Source of the DNA: Hygrophila difformis
Taxonomy: Eukaryota; Streptophyta; Magnoliopsida; Lamiales; Acanthaceae
DNA: 64,000 bases
Assembly (NCBI GenBank): GCA_030278955.1
Contig: JAOANR010000002.1
Span: 23,608,057-23,672,056 of the forward strand
Direction: 5' to 3'
A program made the position numbers and the translations under genes. Every line of letters starts with the position of its first letter. Position 1 is the first letter of the stretch. Below are positions 47,034 to 59,932 of this stretch, piece by piece. Below the pieces are notes generated by a model that had not been told where the DNA came from, ran no database searches, and saw nothing but the letters and a program-made list of their open reading frames with translations.

Positions 47034-48671
47034 ACATCCTCACACTTAACTATTGCTCGTCCCTTGAGCAATGAAATCAATTAACACATCAACATGCCAA
47101 TCAAGATAATAAAGATAAAGTCCTTATAGTTCTGCCAAATCATAGATTTCAACAACGCAATGAGCTAAAATGGTTCAAAGTTTAACGTGCTAAAACGAGG
47201 TAAATTGTCATGCATCAGCTGTCAAAATCAGATATCCAAAGCACTTACGATACAAAAAAACAGACTAATCACACATAGCAACTCGAAATGGGAGAGTGAA
47301 TAATGCAAATATGCTTTTCTATTCCAGTCTTCAAATATGCTCAATTAATGACTAGGTTTCACAATTATTCTAGACACTTTGGCTGAGTGATATATGATTG
47401 AATTTCAAAAGCTACTCATGTCTAAGAATACATGCCAGTCATATAGTCAAGAGTTTAGAAATTTCTGTTTAATATCCCTTTATTTCAGTTTTTTTTATCT
47501 TGCATTTTCTATATTTTTTTCTTTTCTTTTTGCAAGATTTAATATTTATTTTTTCTTTCTTTTTTTTTAAAACAGGGTTTTACTCTGACTTTATGTGTAA
47601 CTAAGCATTTAGGAAGACTTGGAACGAGCATATTCATATATAAATAATGATGACTCTCCACAAAATAAATAAACTAGTCCAATTAATCAAAAAGTTTTCT
47701 GCAAGGTAAATAAAATTGTCACCAAGGTTCGAACAACTAACATTACAATTTAACAAAGTCTAGGACTTTAAACTAAGAAACCTAACACTCATTGAGTTGT
47801 AAAATCGGATTCAAGCAGAACATTTAGACTTATTTTGGTTTTCTCCAGATTGGCAATGATGTGATAATCTAAATAATAGCACCACTGTGAAAACACAATT
47901 TAAATCTACAATAATTAATATATCCATATAATGCATGTAACACATTTATTCAAAGCATAATAAAACATTAAAATATAACTAAGCTCTTACCAAATTACTT
48001 CATGCAGATTGATAAATATAAAACATGAAAAGATCACACCTGGAGTATTTAGACTTTAGAATTTCACTTCATCATCATGGCTTTCCTTCTTTGCTTCTCT
48101 ATTGGCATCCCTGCTTCTTAATATTTTTATATGGCATTTACTTAAACAAAAGACAATTGTCAGTGCACATGGTGAATTTTAAAGTAAGTAAAATAATTAA
48201 ATACCATCCATAATTCAGATTTTAATGTTTAATTTTCAGATTTTTAATATTATTCTTATTATATTGTTATTATTATTATATATATTTTTCTCCTTTTATT
48301 ATATATATTAAAATTCAGATTTTTAATATTAAATAGTCCATTTGAATTAATTTAATAAATATGGACATATTTAATAAAAAATTTTAAATTTATAAATTCA
48401 CCAAAAGAAAAAACCACAAGCTCTAAGCAAAAGCAACATGAAAATGCCAACTCAAATTAAGCAACATAATAGAAAAATAAATTTAACCATGAACTTCTAA
48501 TTTAATTAAGCAAAAAGAAATCATTCCTATCTATCTGAACATCTAGAACTCCAAAGATGCATCCGAATCAGCTGCTTCAGCTTCCCTAGTATCACCATCA
48601 CCACCATTAGAGCTCGGATCATTAGGAGGGACATATCGATCACCTAACTCCTCAGACATGAAGTGCTCCAG
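47034..48671 (-). mobile_element. Internal 3' part of the same LTR element
   Basis: AT-rich untranslated sequence, then at 48543-48670 a minus-strand C-terminal reading frame (EHFMSEELGDRYVPPNDPSS, acidic end SDASLEF) that could be the tail of the polyprotein. It is cut at 48671/48672 by a Tekay LTR. No catalytic domain is visible. Confidence 0.4.
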
Positions 48672-49400
48672 TGTAACACCCCGGTTTTTGGTCACCCAGG
48701 TCGGGATGTCACCGCAACACCTCCCTAGCAAGACACATTTTCTCCGAGCTTGCTAAAGAGATGCAAGGCTATGGTTTTTCAGAATTTAAAACATTCAAAC
48801 AGCCCATTGTAATATAATTTAAAAATTATATATCAAAGTTGCAGCGGAAAGTAATAATTACATATGTATAATGCAGCGGAATTTAAAATTGGGCCAACAC
48901 GGCCAAAATACGGGTTAAACAGGCTCGTTCATGCTATCCATAACTAGGAATTGAATAATCAAAGAAAATAATGTTTTCCCAATATCCCATGCATGCATAT
49001 GATGATGCATATTCTTCATACTCTGTAGAAAAAGGGAAAAACATGGTTTGGTCAGCAAAAACTTGCTGAGTAAGTTAACACATACATGATTATGGGGTTT
49101 CAAAGCCATTAATTAGATTTAAAGAAAACATGTGCATAACACCCCATAATTTAATTCATTTAGCTAATAATAATTTAATGGCATAATTTAAAATACATAG
49201 ATTCCATAAGATCACAAATATAGCTTGCAAAGTAATTAAATAAATTGTCATAAATTTAAAAGCACAATTTAATACGGATTTAATTTGGAATTCTCATAAA
49301 CATCTCGTTTCACTTCTTTTAGAGATCACCATCGCTAGGGCTCTTATGTCCGCCAGCCTTATGCTTGGGCTCTTATGTCCACAAGTATCATGGTCGATCT
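48672..49400 (-). mobile_element. Truncated Tekay LTR (R-U5 end)
   Basis: TGTAACACCCCGGTTTTTGG followed by ~700 bp that parallels the E1 LTR from 6338, including the acceptor (CTACAG, AG at 49023-49024 on minus), the hairpin TCAGCAAAAACTTGCTGA at 49052-49069 and GTAAGTTAAC flank. The rest of the LTR and any internal part are missing; the right edge is approximate. Confidence 0.8.
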
Positions 49401-49887
49401 TTTAACAGGGTTTTTTGAGAAGAAAATTATTTTATTCCCAACCGGAACAGTGTACAGTAGCTCCTCAACAGTCAACCCTCTACACTTCATTATTGCATTA
49501 ACGTTACTAGAATATTCGGACATGATATCAACCACAATCTCAAAAAAGCCAACTGCACAAGGACCCTCACATTTTTACCATGCATAAGCAACACAGCCGA
49601 GCACAGCAGAGGAACAACAGCAGTGGACATCTCCTTGGCGCGGCCTCCGATTTGCACCGAGCACAGCTCACCAAGATTATCATAACATAAGGTAATCGGC
49701 AACACAGCAGTCCACCTCACCTCAAAGTAGTGTCCTATGCAAGATGGAATACTTCGCAGAACTGGTCCTTTATTGCAAACTAAGCTTTCCTTAGTTCTTC
49801 ATAGATCATAAACATTACATCCATCCTTCATCAGTAGCTTTTCTAATCAGTAAGCATCTCCAAGCGACAGCAACACTAATAGACTCA
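49401..49887 (-). other. Possible 3' untranslated region of the decayed gene
   Basis: No reading frame of interest. On the minus strand it ends with GGGAATAAAATAATTTTC about 49425-49442, which could be a polyadenylation signal for the pseudogene to the right. Confidence 0.35.
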
Positions 49888-51206
49888 TCATTCAGTAACT
49901 TCGGCGATGGCGTTGGCAACTTCTCTAATTACGCTATCCCTTATCAAAAATTTCGATATTCGAGCAACCCCACTGTATAGACTCTCTTCCAGATCTTTTC
50001 AAATTTGGAGTGGCAATGAGGCATTCATGTAATGTATCCCTGTGACCAACCTATAAACATATTTCGACATCACGTCTCCCCTACAAATAGTTCTCATGCC
50101 AATGTGAGTAGACAAAGGGGCAAAAAACAGGATATGAGGTCAACAAAGGAAACAGATAGGTTGATCGGCTCAAAAGGAATTGATGAGTAGCTTCAAAAAG
50201 AGCACAGGAAGAACCAGGAATTTATACATAGTAATGAGCTAGCAGAAGGATATCCAACCCATACTCCATGCAAAGAAAATCCCTCAAATCGCTATCCTAT
50301 TCTCTCACCTGTCTAGAACATACAATGCCAGATAAGGCAATCCCACGACAACAAAAAACCATCGCTCGCATACAAATCTGACTAAGTGTAATTCCTCGCT
50401 TTTTTTTTTCTTTCTTTTTTTTTTCTTCTTTTTTTTTTAAAAAAAGAGGCTAACTGTTTGTCTCCTTCAGGTAGAAAAACTCTTCTTCTTTTGTTTTTTA
50501 CTGCCTATCCCATATATGCCCGTCTACCTTTCCCGAAATGATTAGAAACAGTAACTATCTCCATTCTTATCACCAGTCATAACCCATCGAACCTCCCGGT
50601 TTTTGTTGAGAAATTCACACCTTCCCACAAAATCATCCATTTCAAACTCCTTATGGATTCCAACAGCCAGCTCACAATTATCAAGAGAGTTTTCAAAAGA
50701 GGATTTTTAGAAAATTCCTGAACTTCTCAATGGTATGGTTGAGAATTTCAATAAGGTACAGAGCAGGGTTCAGAAGAGGGATAGAGGAAAAGAAAGGTAA
50801 ATGAGAATTGGTGAGGAACGAAGTCTAAGAATAAACATCCTAGTGCCCTTGTCGTACCCAAAACATTGACATAACAACATGCAAGTTCAACGTGGATGCC
50901 TAAACAATTATTAGGAGGTCAAAGTGATCACCACATGTGCATGTATCCAATATAGTTTAGTGGTCAGATCTCACCAATGTCGCTTGGCAGTAGACCAAAT
51001 GCATTTGAATCCAATCCTTCCACAATTCCATTGCAGAACCTGATTTTGCTCACTCTGTAAAGCTATTCCTCGGACAACAAGACATGTGCCCTGTCACTGA
51101 CAATCACCATCAAGAAGGAATGATCTCGCAAGTATCCATCCGCATCAGCCACGTCTTCAAAAAATGAAAGCAGCCAGTTCCATGGAGCACCAGCATCAGC
51201 ATCAAC
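49888..51206 (-). pseudogene. Decayed multi-exon plant gene, unidentified
   Basis: Protein-like segments on the minus strand bounded by splice-like signals. Exon 51206-50975 follows TTTTCAG and reads VDADAGAPWNWLLSFFED..., with an in-frame TAG at 51063-51065, then VSKIRFCNGIVEGLDSNAFG to a GTGAGA donor. A segment at 50706-50542 reads ELAVGIHKEFEMDDFVGRCE.... Exon 50377-50309 reads CMRAMVFCCRGIALSG. Exon 50080-49888 reads MSKYVYRLVTGIHYMNASLP, an in-frame TGA at 49999-50001, then ESLYSGVARISKFLIRD and a stop. Two nonsense codons inside otherwise open exons argue for a dead or fragmentary gene. I do not recognise the protein. A LINE lies just upstream, in what would be an intron. Confidence 0.5.
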
Positions 51207-51280
51207 CTGAAAAGTATAAGAAGGAAAAGAAAAGGAAGAAACAAAGCAGCAACAATCTCCTCATTTCATCTCCCAGCGAA

Positions 51281-54200
51281 TTTTTTTTTTTTTTACCCAA
51301 CACTTCTGTGCTGCTCTCTCAAGATGTAAGGACTACAAGCATTTTCTGAGATCAGTTGTAAGGACTCAATGCCAGACCTCCAGCTTTTCTTCCCCAGCTG
51401 CACCCTTTTTCGCCCACATATCTGCTTCGTTATTCCGTTCCCTTAAAATGTTTTGCACTTGTACAACCCCCGAGTGATTGATTAACTCAATGATGGGTCC
51501 GAATAGGTCCTTAAATCGCCAAGGCATTGTGTCTGGTTCTCTCAGCCACCCAACTACGTTTTTGGAATCACACTCGATACACAGTTTTGGCAATGGGAAC
51601 CCTTGGTCTTTGATCAAAGCCTTGCACACTCTATTAACCGCAATTACTTCGGCCTCAGAGGAATCCTCATACCCGATAAAATCAAACAAAGTGTAGACCG
51701 TTTCTCCCACCTCATTTCTAATAACTCCACCTATTCCTGCCGGCCCGGGGTTCCCAAGAGAGGATCCATCCGTATTTATTTTCACCACCCCCTTTCCGGA
51801 CGAACCCAAACCAATCCACGCCTAAACTCCTTTTTATTTGTCACATTCATCGACTGTAACATTCCTTCCGGGAAGCATAACTCCTGCTCATTAACATTAG
51901 ATGGAGCAGTCTTCAAGGATGTCCTCCACCACAAGCTAGCGCGCCACTTAATCTCCTCAATGGCATTTTTAGTGACCGGCCTTTGTCCCTGGAATGTAGC
52001 CTCATTACGGTATTTCCAAATGGTCCAGAAAATAGCCAGGCCTGTGCATTTCCAACCCTCCCTCCTATCCCATTTCAAGTGTGCATTCCACCACCAAGCA
52101 AATAAATCAAAAACTCTCCCCGGGCACACTCCCTCCACCCCGAACCATATTTTCCCCTGGTACCATAATGCACTTGCGAATTCACATTGGCAAAAGAGAT
52201 GATCTACTGTCTCTATTTCCTTATTGCACAGTGTGCAAAGACTGTTGTTACCAGGTAGAAAACCCCTCACTAATAAAGCCTCTAGAGCAGGTATAGCATA
52301 ATTAAGAACCTTCCAAGCTAATAACTTAGCTTTTTCTGGGCATTTCACCTTCCACAAACAATTCCAAACATGTTTCCTGCCCTCTACAGTCAAGGTCCCC
52401 TCCTTCTGTCTCCATGATTTAATGGAAAATTGTCCATTTGCTTCCCTCTTCCAAACTGCCATGTCTACTATATATCTATTCAATCTCGTGCCACTTATCA
52501 CCATTATGAAGACGTTCCAAATCTCTAACTCCCATTCGAATAATTGTCTCCTTAACAGGATCTCCCATTCCCATTCAAATCCCTTCCAACTTCTGAATTC
52601 TGCTATCAATCCAACTTTGTTTACAGCCAGTGTAAATATCCTGGGGAATAACAGTTTTAACGGCCTTCTCTCCATCACCCACTCATCCTGCCAAAATCGG
52701 ATTTTTGCACCGTTCCCTACCATAATTTCAAAGTCCTCCCGCTGGCCTTCAACTCTCAAATCATCCCATGCACTACATATCCTCCCCCACGGGGTACGTC
52801 CAACTCTAGATTCTGGTATTATGGGAGTTTTTCCCTGGTAGTATTTTGCGTCGATCACCTTCCTCCACAAAGACTCATCCTTCTCGAATCTCCATTTCCA
52901 CTTAAATAGTAGCGCGGCATTTATATGTTGTGTGTCCCATATTCCCAGGCCGACACATCTTCTCCCAACCGATCATGTGTAATCGTCTTGTCCCATCCCA
53001 TTCGTTCCAGAAAAATTGCCTTTTGATTTGCTCCAACCGATTCGCCACTGTTTTTGGGACCTTAAACAAAGATAAGAAATAAATGGGGAGGCTATTCATC
53101 ACCGAATTTATTATGCGTCCTGCTTGTGAGAGCATCCTTCCTTTCCAGCCTTGTAATCTCTTCTCTGCTTTGTCCAAAATTGGTTTCCAGATAGATATAC
53201 TGTTACACCTCCCCCCTATTGGGACTCCCAAATATTTTAGTGGCCAACTCCCAATTTCACAGCCCAACACATTTGCTACCTCCAACTCCAGTTCATTTGG
53301 ACAGTTGATACTCACAATGCTGCTTTTGCTGAAGTTAATCCGCAGACCTGTGATGAGTGTCAAACACATTAGTAATCATTTAATGACTATTACCTGATGG
53401 AGCTCTCCTCGGCAAAATATTATGGTGTCGTCTGCATTTTGGAGATGGGTAATTCTTGGTCCGTCCGAACTGGATTTAAGGCCTATTATCCTCCCCATAT
53501 TCGCTGCCTTGTCTAAGAGTTTGTCCAATATATCGGCCACCAAGACGAACAAGTAAGGGGAGAGCGGATCTCCCTGGCGGAGACCCTTTTGCATCTTGAA
53601 AATTTTTGAAGGAGACCCGTTGACGAGAACTGCTGCACTGGTGGAGGTAATACACTCCTTCATCCACAAAATCCATTTGTCACCAAACTTCATAGCCTTC
53701 ATAACCCGAAACAGATTCTCCCAGGATATATTGTCATATGCTTTTGCAAGGTCCAATTTAATCACAAACCCCCTCTGTCCCGAAGAGTATGTAGAGTGAA
53801 TGACTTCCGAAGCGATTAAAACGCCGTCTAATATTTGGCGGCCCTTCACAAACGCCATTTGTGGACTCCCAACGAGGTCGTTCAGCACCCCTTGTAACCT
53901 AGCGGACAACACTTTAGCTACGATCTTGTAAATGCTGCCAACTAACAAAATTGGCCGGAATTCTCTAAATTCCATCGGGCTCGCCACCTTAGGAATTAGG
54001 ACGATAAAAGAGCCACCCACGTCCTTCGGTAGACGTCCACTGCTTTCAAAATCTTTGAATACCCGTATCACATCATCCTTGATGATTTCCAAGCATTTCT
54101 TGTAGAAACCAAAATTGAAGCCATCGGGTCCTGGCGCCTTATTTCCATCGCAACACCAAATGGCTGTTCTCACTTCTTCCTCCGAAAACTCTCTTTCCAA

Positions 54201-54935
54201 CCATTGTGCCTTTTCCGCATCAAGCTCCCGGAGACCAATGCTATCAGCATGAAAAATTTCGATCTTATACTTAGAAAAAGCCTCTTTAAAGTACTCAAAA
54301 GCCATTTCCTTAATCATCTTCGGATCATCCACCAAAACCCCCCCTCTGTTCATCACCCCAATATGGTTCTTACGTCTGTGTAATGTTGCCGCACTATGGA
54401 AGAAGCGAGTATTACGATCCCCTTCTTTTATCCAGTGGATTCTGGACTTTTGTAACCAGCGACGCTCTTCCGCTAGAAGAGCTTTATTAAGTTCAATCTT
54501 TCTCTCAATCCATCGCTTCCTATCCTCTGCATTAGCACCAGACCCTCCAAATCCCTCTTCCAACTGCTTGATTTCTATAGACAACAGCTCCACTTTTTTT
54601 TTCCAAAGTCCCCGCCCCGTAATCTTCCCATTCTCTCAGTTTGGATTTTAACGCCCTCAGTTTGGCTGGGATTCCTACATTCTCTGAGCAGTATGAGAGC
54701 CATCATTACCTACCCAAATATTGCGGACAATCTCAATGAATCCCTTTTCCTCCATCCAATAGTTATAGACCCGAAATAGTTTAGGGCCCCATGACTTTGC
54801 CCCAGCCTCTAAAATAATCGGGTAATGGTCCGACATTACCGTGTCTCCCCGACGTTGCAATAAGTCCCCCCTTATGATTAACAGACCCGGCGAAATGAGA
54901 AATCGGTCTAGTCTACTGCACGCATTGAACAAGAC
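51281..54935 (-). mobile_element. 5'-truncated L1-type LINE with RNase H domain
   Basis: On the minus strand: the last part of an endonuclease (ACSRLDRFLISPGL, 54932-54675), reverse transcriptase (54593-53376: DGFNFGFYKKC, VIKLDLAKAYDNISW, GLRQGDPLSPYLF, QNADDTIIF), thumb (53369-52902), zinc-binding region (52870-51782: CTLCNKEIETVDHLFCQC) and a C-terminal RNase H (51809-51366: KINTDGSSLGNPGPAGIGG). A poly-A tail at 51281-51294 (T run on plus) marks the 3' end. Lesions: frame changes near 54640 and 52960, an in-frame TGA at 53376-53378, and a frame change near 51785. The usual FADD is NADD here. RNase H after the reverse transcriptase is typical of plant L1 elements. Confidence 0.88.
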
Positions 54936-55376
54936 GTTTCGTGAATTTCTAATTTCGAATTTTCGGATTTGTTGTTTGGGAAACCAAACAAGGTTTTTTG
55001 GAATAAAGAGTGTTTTGATAAAACTTGATTTTTTTATTGTTCCACATAAGGAAATTTTCTAATTCATACAAGAATAGGAATGGCTAAGGCCGAGGATTGT
55101 TATGCTTAGGCGTGCGCTTAGATGAACACGATCTAGAACTAAGGCAAGATCAGTCTCTAGTTAGCGTTCCTAATTTGATGTCAAGCGTCTAAGTCATCTA
55201 GTGCAAGCAAAAGGTCAAAGTAGAACATATCGCTTCTAGGTTCTGTAAGGTATAGAAAAAAAATGTGGTATGCACATGCAGATGATGATTCCCCCCCAAA
55301 ATAATTCATGCACTATATATATATTTTTTTCTAATTTCCATCGGGTTTAAAATAAAAATTTATTCCATGGAACTAA
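54936..55376 (-). mobile_element. Leader fragment of another Tekay element
   Basis: The part 55190-55376 parallels the E1 leader at 5885-6175 on the same strand: CATCTAGTGCAAGCAA, then ATGCACATGCA..., a run of seven C, ATATAT, GGGTTTAAAATAAAA, CCATGGAA. The rest is probably the gag-proximal leader. E4 interrupts it at 55377. Confidence 0.6.
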
Positions 55377-57866
55377 TGTAATACCCGTAAATTTTAGAAT
55401 ATAAAAATAGGAATTAATCCAATAGGAGAGAAGGTTTCGTTTCCGAAAACCCGTAGACGCGGGAATGCACGGAAGTCAAAGGACGATGAATTAGAACCCG
55501 ACGGACCAAAACCGACGGTCTTAGGATTTCAAGCATGAAATCGAATTGATACGAAATAAATTTATGATGAGAAGCATAATCCGGAAATGACCCGGAAAAA
55601 TCGAGCGCGAAAACGGGGAAGGATAGAAGTCCGAAAGAGAGGAGAAAAAGACCCGACGGATCGGATCGCACGGACCCGCCCGGACCGCAGTCCAGGCGAG
55701 TCTCGCGCGCTGGCCGGGCGGGGTTTGGCTAAAAGGCGCGCCAACCCCGCGTGGCCCTACAGGTTTTGGCAACTTGCGCGTTTTCGGCGATTTCTTACCA
55801 TAATTCGACCTCCCGACTTTGGAAAGCGGATTTTGGCCGAAGGGGGAAGCTCTTAGGCGACCTAGGGCAGCCTCTCCCCCATTCTCATCAGTCACCATTC
55901 ACTCTCAAACCCTCTCAACTCTCTCCAAAGCCAAAACACTTTCCGGCGACTTCCCGACGACTTTCCGATCACTTCCCGGCGACGAAAATCGACGAAGGAG
56001 GCGTTGAATACAAGATTCCTTGTATCTAATCTGTGGTAAGTCGTTCATAGATTTCTATTTAAGTTTTTGAACCCGAAAACTTGATCTAACATTGGATTTC
56101 TTCGTCCGATTCGAAATCGTGGCCAAAGTCGGAAGCTTGACGTTGAGGAGATCCGTTCGTAGGATTTTGGACGAGCCAGTGACCTTAAGACGACCCAAAC
56201 CTCTCTATCACTGTAAGTTGAGCCTTCCATATCAATACGGGTGATTTCGGGGCGTCCGGTTTAGGCGTAATGTAACGAAACGTAAAAATCGAATTTAAAA
56301 ACCCCATCTTGCGCAGTTTCTGTAATCGACCTAAAACTCATATTTCGAGGATTCAATCCGAGAAACTCAAAACTAGACTTTTAATCCTAACACATAAATC
56401 TAGGTTGTGTAAAAATTTCAGCCATTTTCGTTAACGTTTGCTATTCTAAATCGCATCGAAAAGAAACTGATTTGACAAAACATGTGGAAATCTGCCTATG
56501 AACATGTTCGAACTTAGTGAATTTATTTCTATATTTTCTAGTCCGATTTGATCTTTGCAATCTAAATGAAAGTTGTAGATAATCATGTCTAGTATGTGCA
56601 TATTAAATTTCAGAATTTTTGGAGTCCATTTGATATGTTAAAAAGTCGAAATGTTAAACTGTGTCATACCTGAGTTCGGACAGATTTCAAATTGCATAGT
56701 AAAATCGATTTTTGACATGTTTCCTCAACTTATTTTGAAAAAGTTAAAACACGAAAGTTGTTCGTTAGGGTGTTTTTCATAAAGTGTGAAGATTTCAGAT
56801 TTTTCGGACTTAAAACGGATTTTTTTTAAATTGAAAAGGCGCAAACTGTGGCGCCAAGATACTTTTAAATCGAAGGATTTTGAAATTTCGAAACGAACGA
56901 TCAAAGATTTGAGATACGATACATCTACACTTTTGAAAAACCCCGATACATTAAATCTAAACGATACATGAGATACTTGGTGGAGGGTGAGTGCTCTGCA
57001 GGGTGCCCCTCTAGCCTTTCTCTTCGGGCCTATAATGGACGAGAGAATTCGATGAGATATTACGCCAATCGGCGGGAGATACATGGCCTACTCTCTCGGG
57101 TTGTCCGTATGGATTTCTCGAGGCTCCGGAGTGTTACTGGGTATGGCAGATACGGCTGCGGCCGCCGGATCACCGGCTATACAAGATACTTACGACACGG
57201 CTGCGGCCGCCGGATCACCGGCTATACAAAACACTGAGAAATGGTTACGTAACGGGGGAAATAAAAGATTTAATATTTTTAAGTATTTATTTATTTTTGC
57301 ATGTCTTAAATTATGCATTTAAATTATGTCTTTAAATTTCATGGCATGACTAAATTATTATTGTGGATTCGATGCATGTTTAAATACACAATTAAAATTA
57401 TTATTTCCTTTAAATTTTGTGAATGCATGTTAGGAGTGAAATTTTAAATTATCTAATTAAATCCCTTTATTGCTATGTTAGGATCGACTTACTCAGTATT
57501 TTATATACTGATAAAATTGTTGTTTTCTCTTTTCTTTCAGAGTACGGAGATAATGCATAGCATGTGCATTGGGGGATGGATTTATTAAACATTGTTTATT
57601 TGCTTTTTACGATACTTGCATAACGGGCATGTAAATCCCGAGTTTTGGCCATGTCGGCCCATTTTACATTTTTCCGCTGCGATACATTATTACTACTATA
57701 TGTGTGGATGGTACTTATTATTTTTACATAGATTCCGGACTTGTTTTAAATCTTTTTGCAATACCTATAGCCTTGCATCTCTTTGGCAAGCTCGGAGAAT
57801 CCGTGTCTTCCTAGAGAGATGTGGCGGTGACATCCCGGCCTGGGTTATCAAATCCGGGGTGTTACA
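55377..57866 (+). mobile_element. E4 5' LTR (Tekay, E3-like), 2490 bp
   Basis: TGTAATACCCGT ... GGGGTGTTACA, followed by the PBS at 57870-57881. Clearly the same subfamily as E3 but visibly more diverged than the two E3 LTRs are from each other. It carries the conserved block at 56986-57010 and the duplicated GCGGCCGCCGGATCACC unit (57155-57225). Its element continues to the right and is split by E5. Confidence 0.93.
56213..57540 (+). other. Putative leader intron in E4 LTR, hairpin 57493-57511
   Basis: Donor ACT|GTAAGTTG at 56213, ACTTAC plus hairpin TCAGTATTTTATATACTGA, pyrimidine tract and CAG ending 57540; 1328 nt, nearly the E3 length. Confidence 0.55.
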
Positions 57867-57869
57867 AGT

Positions 57870-57881
57870 TGGTATCAGAGC
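57870..57881 (+). other. E4 primer binding site (initiator tRNA-Met)
   Basis: TGGTATCAGAGC three bases after the LTR end, as in E3. The 57882-58321 leader that follows matches that of E3 (GCCCAA-rich, AT-rich) and holds no gene. Confidence 0.92.
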
Positions 57882-58321
57882 CCGGAATATTTTGAAGCTA
57901 CTACTATTTTCATTTTAAAATATTTTGAACTAAGTATTATTTTTAAATTTATTATTATTTTTATTTTCAAGACTACTAGTATTATTATTTTAGCCCAAAA
58001 TTTGAGCCAAAAATTTTCCTATCCAAGTAGTATAATATTTTGAGCCCAAAGGGGGTTAAATTATTTTGACCCAATATTTATAATTATTTATTTTAAGCCC
58101 AACCATTTCGGCCCAATACCCATGTTTTTACTTCTTAAAGTCCAAATTATATTTTGGCCCAATATAGGCCCAATTTTTTTTCCATGATTAAATTTAAAAA
58201 AATACACTAAGATTAATTTTTGGGGGGGATTGCATGTGCATATTCATGTAGATTTAAATTCATGCATATCATGACTTATATTCAAAACATACTCTAACTC
58301 TAACCTCCTTGTTGACATTAG

Positions 58322-58849
58322 ATGGCCGCCCCAAACGCGAACATGATCAACCTACTAATGAGGTTGATTGAGGCGTACCTCGAATCTCCTCAAAACGTGA
58401 ACAACTTCAGACTAAGGGTAGAACAAATGGGAGCTAACCTGGGCCACCTAACTAATCTGGGCCAAGCAGGACATCAAGATATAACCCAACTCCAAATCCA
58501 AATCAACGAACTCCAGGCCCGCGAGACTGAACTTCGGACCCAGATTGACGACGTAGAGACCGAAGTAGAGGTCGTGGGACATCAACTGCATCATCTGAAG
58601 AACGATCTACTTCCACCTGCCCCACTCGACCCGGGAACTCCTCCCGCAGCTAGCCCCGTAGTTGATCCTGACGCTGTCCCTACAGCCGCCCAACCTTCAG
58701 TTGTCGTCGTTGATCCTGCCCCGGCCGCTGGGCCCAATTGGCCAGCGAGCCCAGTATTCCATGGACCCCTTGGCCGGGGTACCGTTGAGGAGTCGGGTGA
58801 TGAGGAGGATCTCATGGAGGACCCAACCACCTACACTCCCTCAGCTTAG
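58322..58849 (+). CDS. E4 ORF0: pre-gag coiled-coil protein, longest version
   Basis: 175 codons starting MAAPNANMINLLMRLIEAY after ...GACATTAG. Residues about 20-95 form heptads (ITQLQIQINELQARETELR), followed by DLLPPAP, a Pro/Ala/Val-rich stretch of ~65 residues absent in E1 and E3, and an acidic end (SGDEEDLMEDP). No stop or frameshift. It shares start context and layout with E3 ORF0 while the protein sequence has diverged, which suggests the reading frame has been kept. E5 is inserted 42 bp after its stop. Function unknown. Confidence 0.7.
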   Translation: MAAPNANMINLLMRLIEAYLESPQNVNNFRLRVEQMGANLGHLTNLGQAGHQDITQLQIQINELQARETELRTQIDDVETEVEVVGHQLHHLKNDLLPPAPLDPGTPPAASPVVDPDAVPTAAQPSVVVVDPAPAAGPNWPASPVFHGPLGRGTVEESGDEEDLMEDPTTYTPSA

Positions 58850-59932
58850 AGACCTTTTTTATCGCATTCTTTCTACTATTACCGCTCCTATTGTAATACC
58901 CGGGATTTTTATCGGCGTCAAAAGGAATAAAACTTAGTTCTTAATCAAATCAAGGTTGAAATATCTCCGAGAAGAAGAAAATAATTTACCACAATAAATT
59001 ATTGCTCGGAAATGAAACGCCGATAGATTCAAAATTCAAAATGGAATAAAGGAGGGAAAGGAAGCCCGGAGACATTCCATGAATCGAGTCAAAAGAATTG
59101 GAACTAAATTCAAGAAAGAAAAGAATTTTAATTCCAGGAACCGGTGAAGTCGGAAATAATTTAATTAGAAAAATTGTTACACGGGAGTCAAAAGACGACG
59201 AATTAGAAGCCGACGAATCCAAACGCAACGGACTCAAGATTTCGAATACGGGGTTAATTCGAGACGAGATAAATTTAAGATAAGAATTTATAATCCGAGA
59301 ATGACCCGAAAAATCGAGCCCGAAAACGTAGGAGCACAGAAGTCCGAAAGAGAGGAGAAAAGGCCCGATCGGATCGCACGGACCCGCCCGGACCGAGGCC
59401 CAGGCGGAGGCCGCGCGCTGGCCGCGCGGTGTTTAGCCTAGGAGCGCGCCAAGTCCGCGTGACCTCCCCAGAAAATGGCAACAACGCGTTCCGACGATTT
59501 TCTTGCCATATTTTCGACCCCCGACGATGGAAACTCAATCCCGGGCTATGGAAGGATATGTGGGACGACCATATACTGCTCCCTAACCCTAAATTCGAAA
59601 AAAACACAACCCTAGAGCAGCCCTCTTCTCCTCACATTCTCTCCAACTCCTCCCAAAGTCGAAAACCCCGGAATCCCTTGTGTTCTTGAAGTTCCGACGA
59701 CGAAATCCGAACAAGAAGGACTTGAGAAGGAGAAGACAGACCCCTTGGACGTTGGTAAGGTGTTGTACAGTTTTGTATTCATCCATAATGTAGTAAATTC
59801 GAACCTAACCATCGAAACTTTCTTACGAGTTCACTTCGGGGGCGAAGAAGAAGGAGATCGGTGGAAGACACCCGCTCGTCGCAATCCTAGACAACCCGAG
59901 AGAGCCCCGTGACGATCCTAAACTCTAACACT

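Noticed and set aside
49375..49720. Short plus and minus frames around 49375-49720
   Set aside because: No domain and no agreement with the exon-like segments; probably untranslated sequence.
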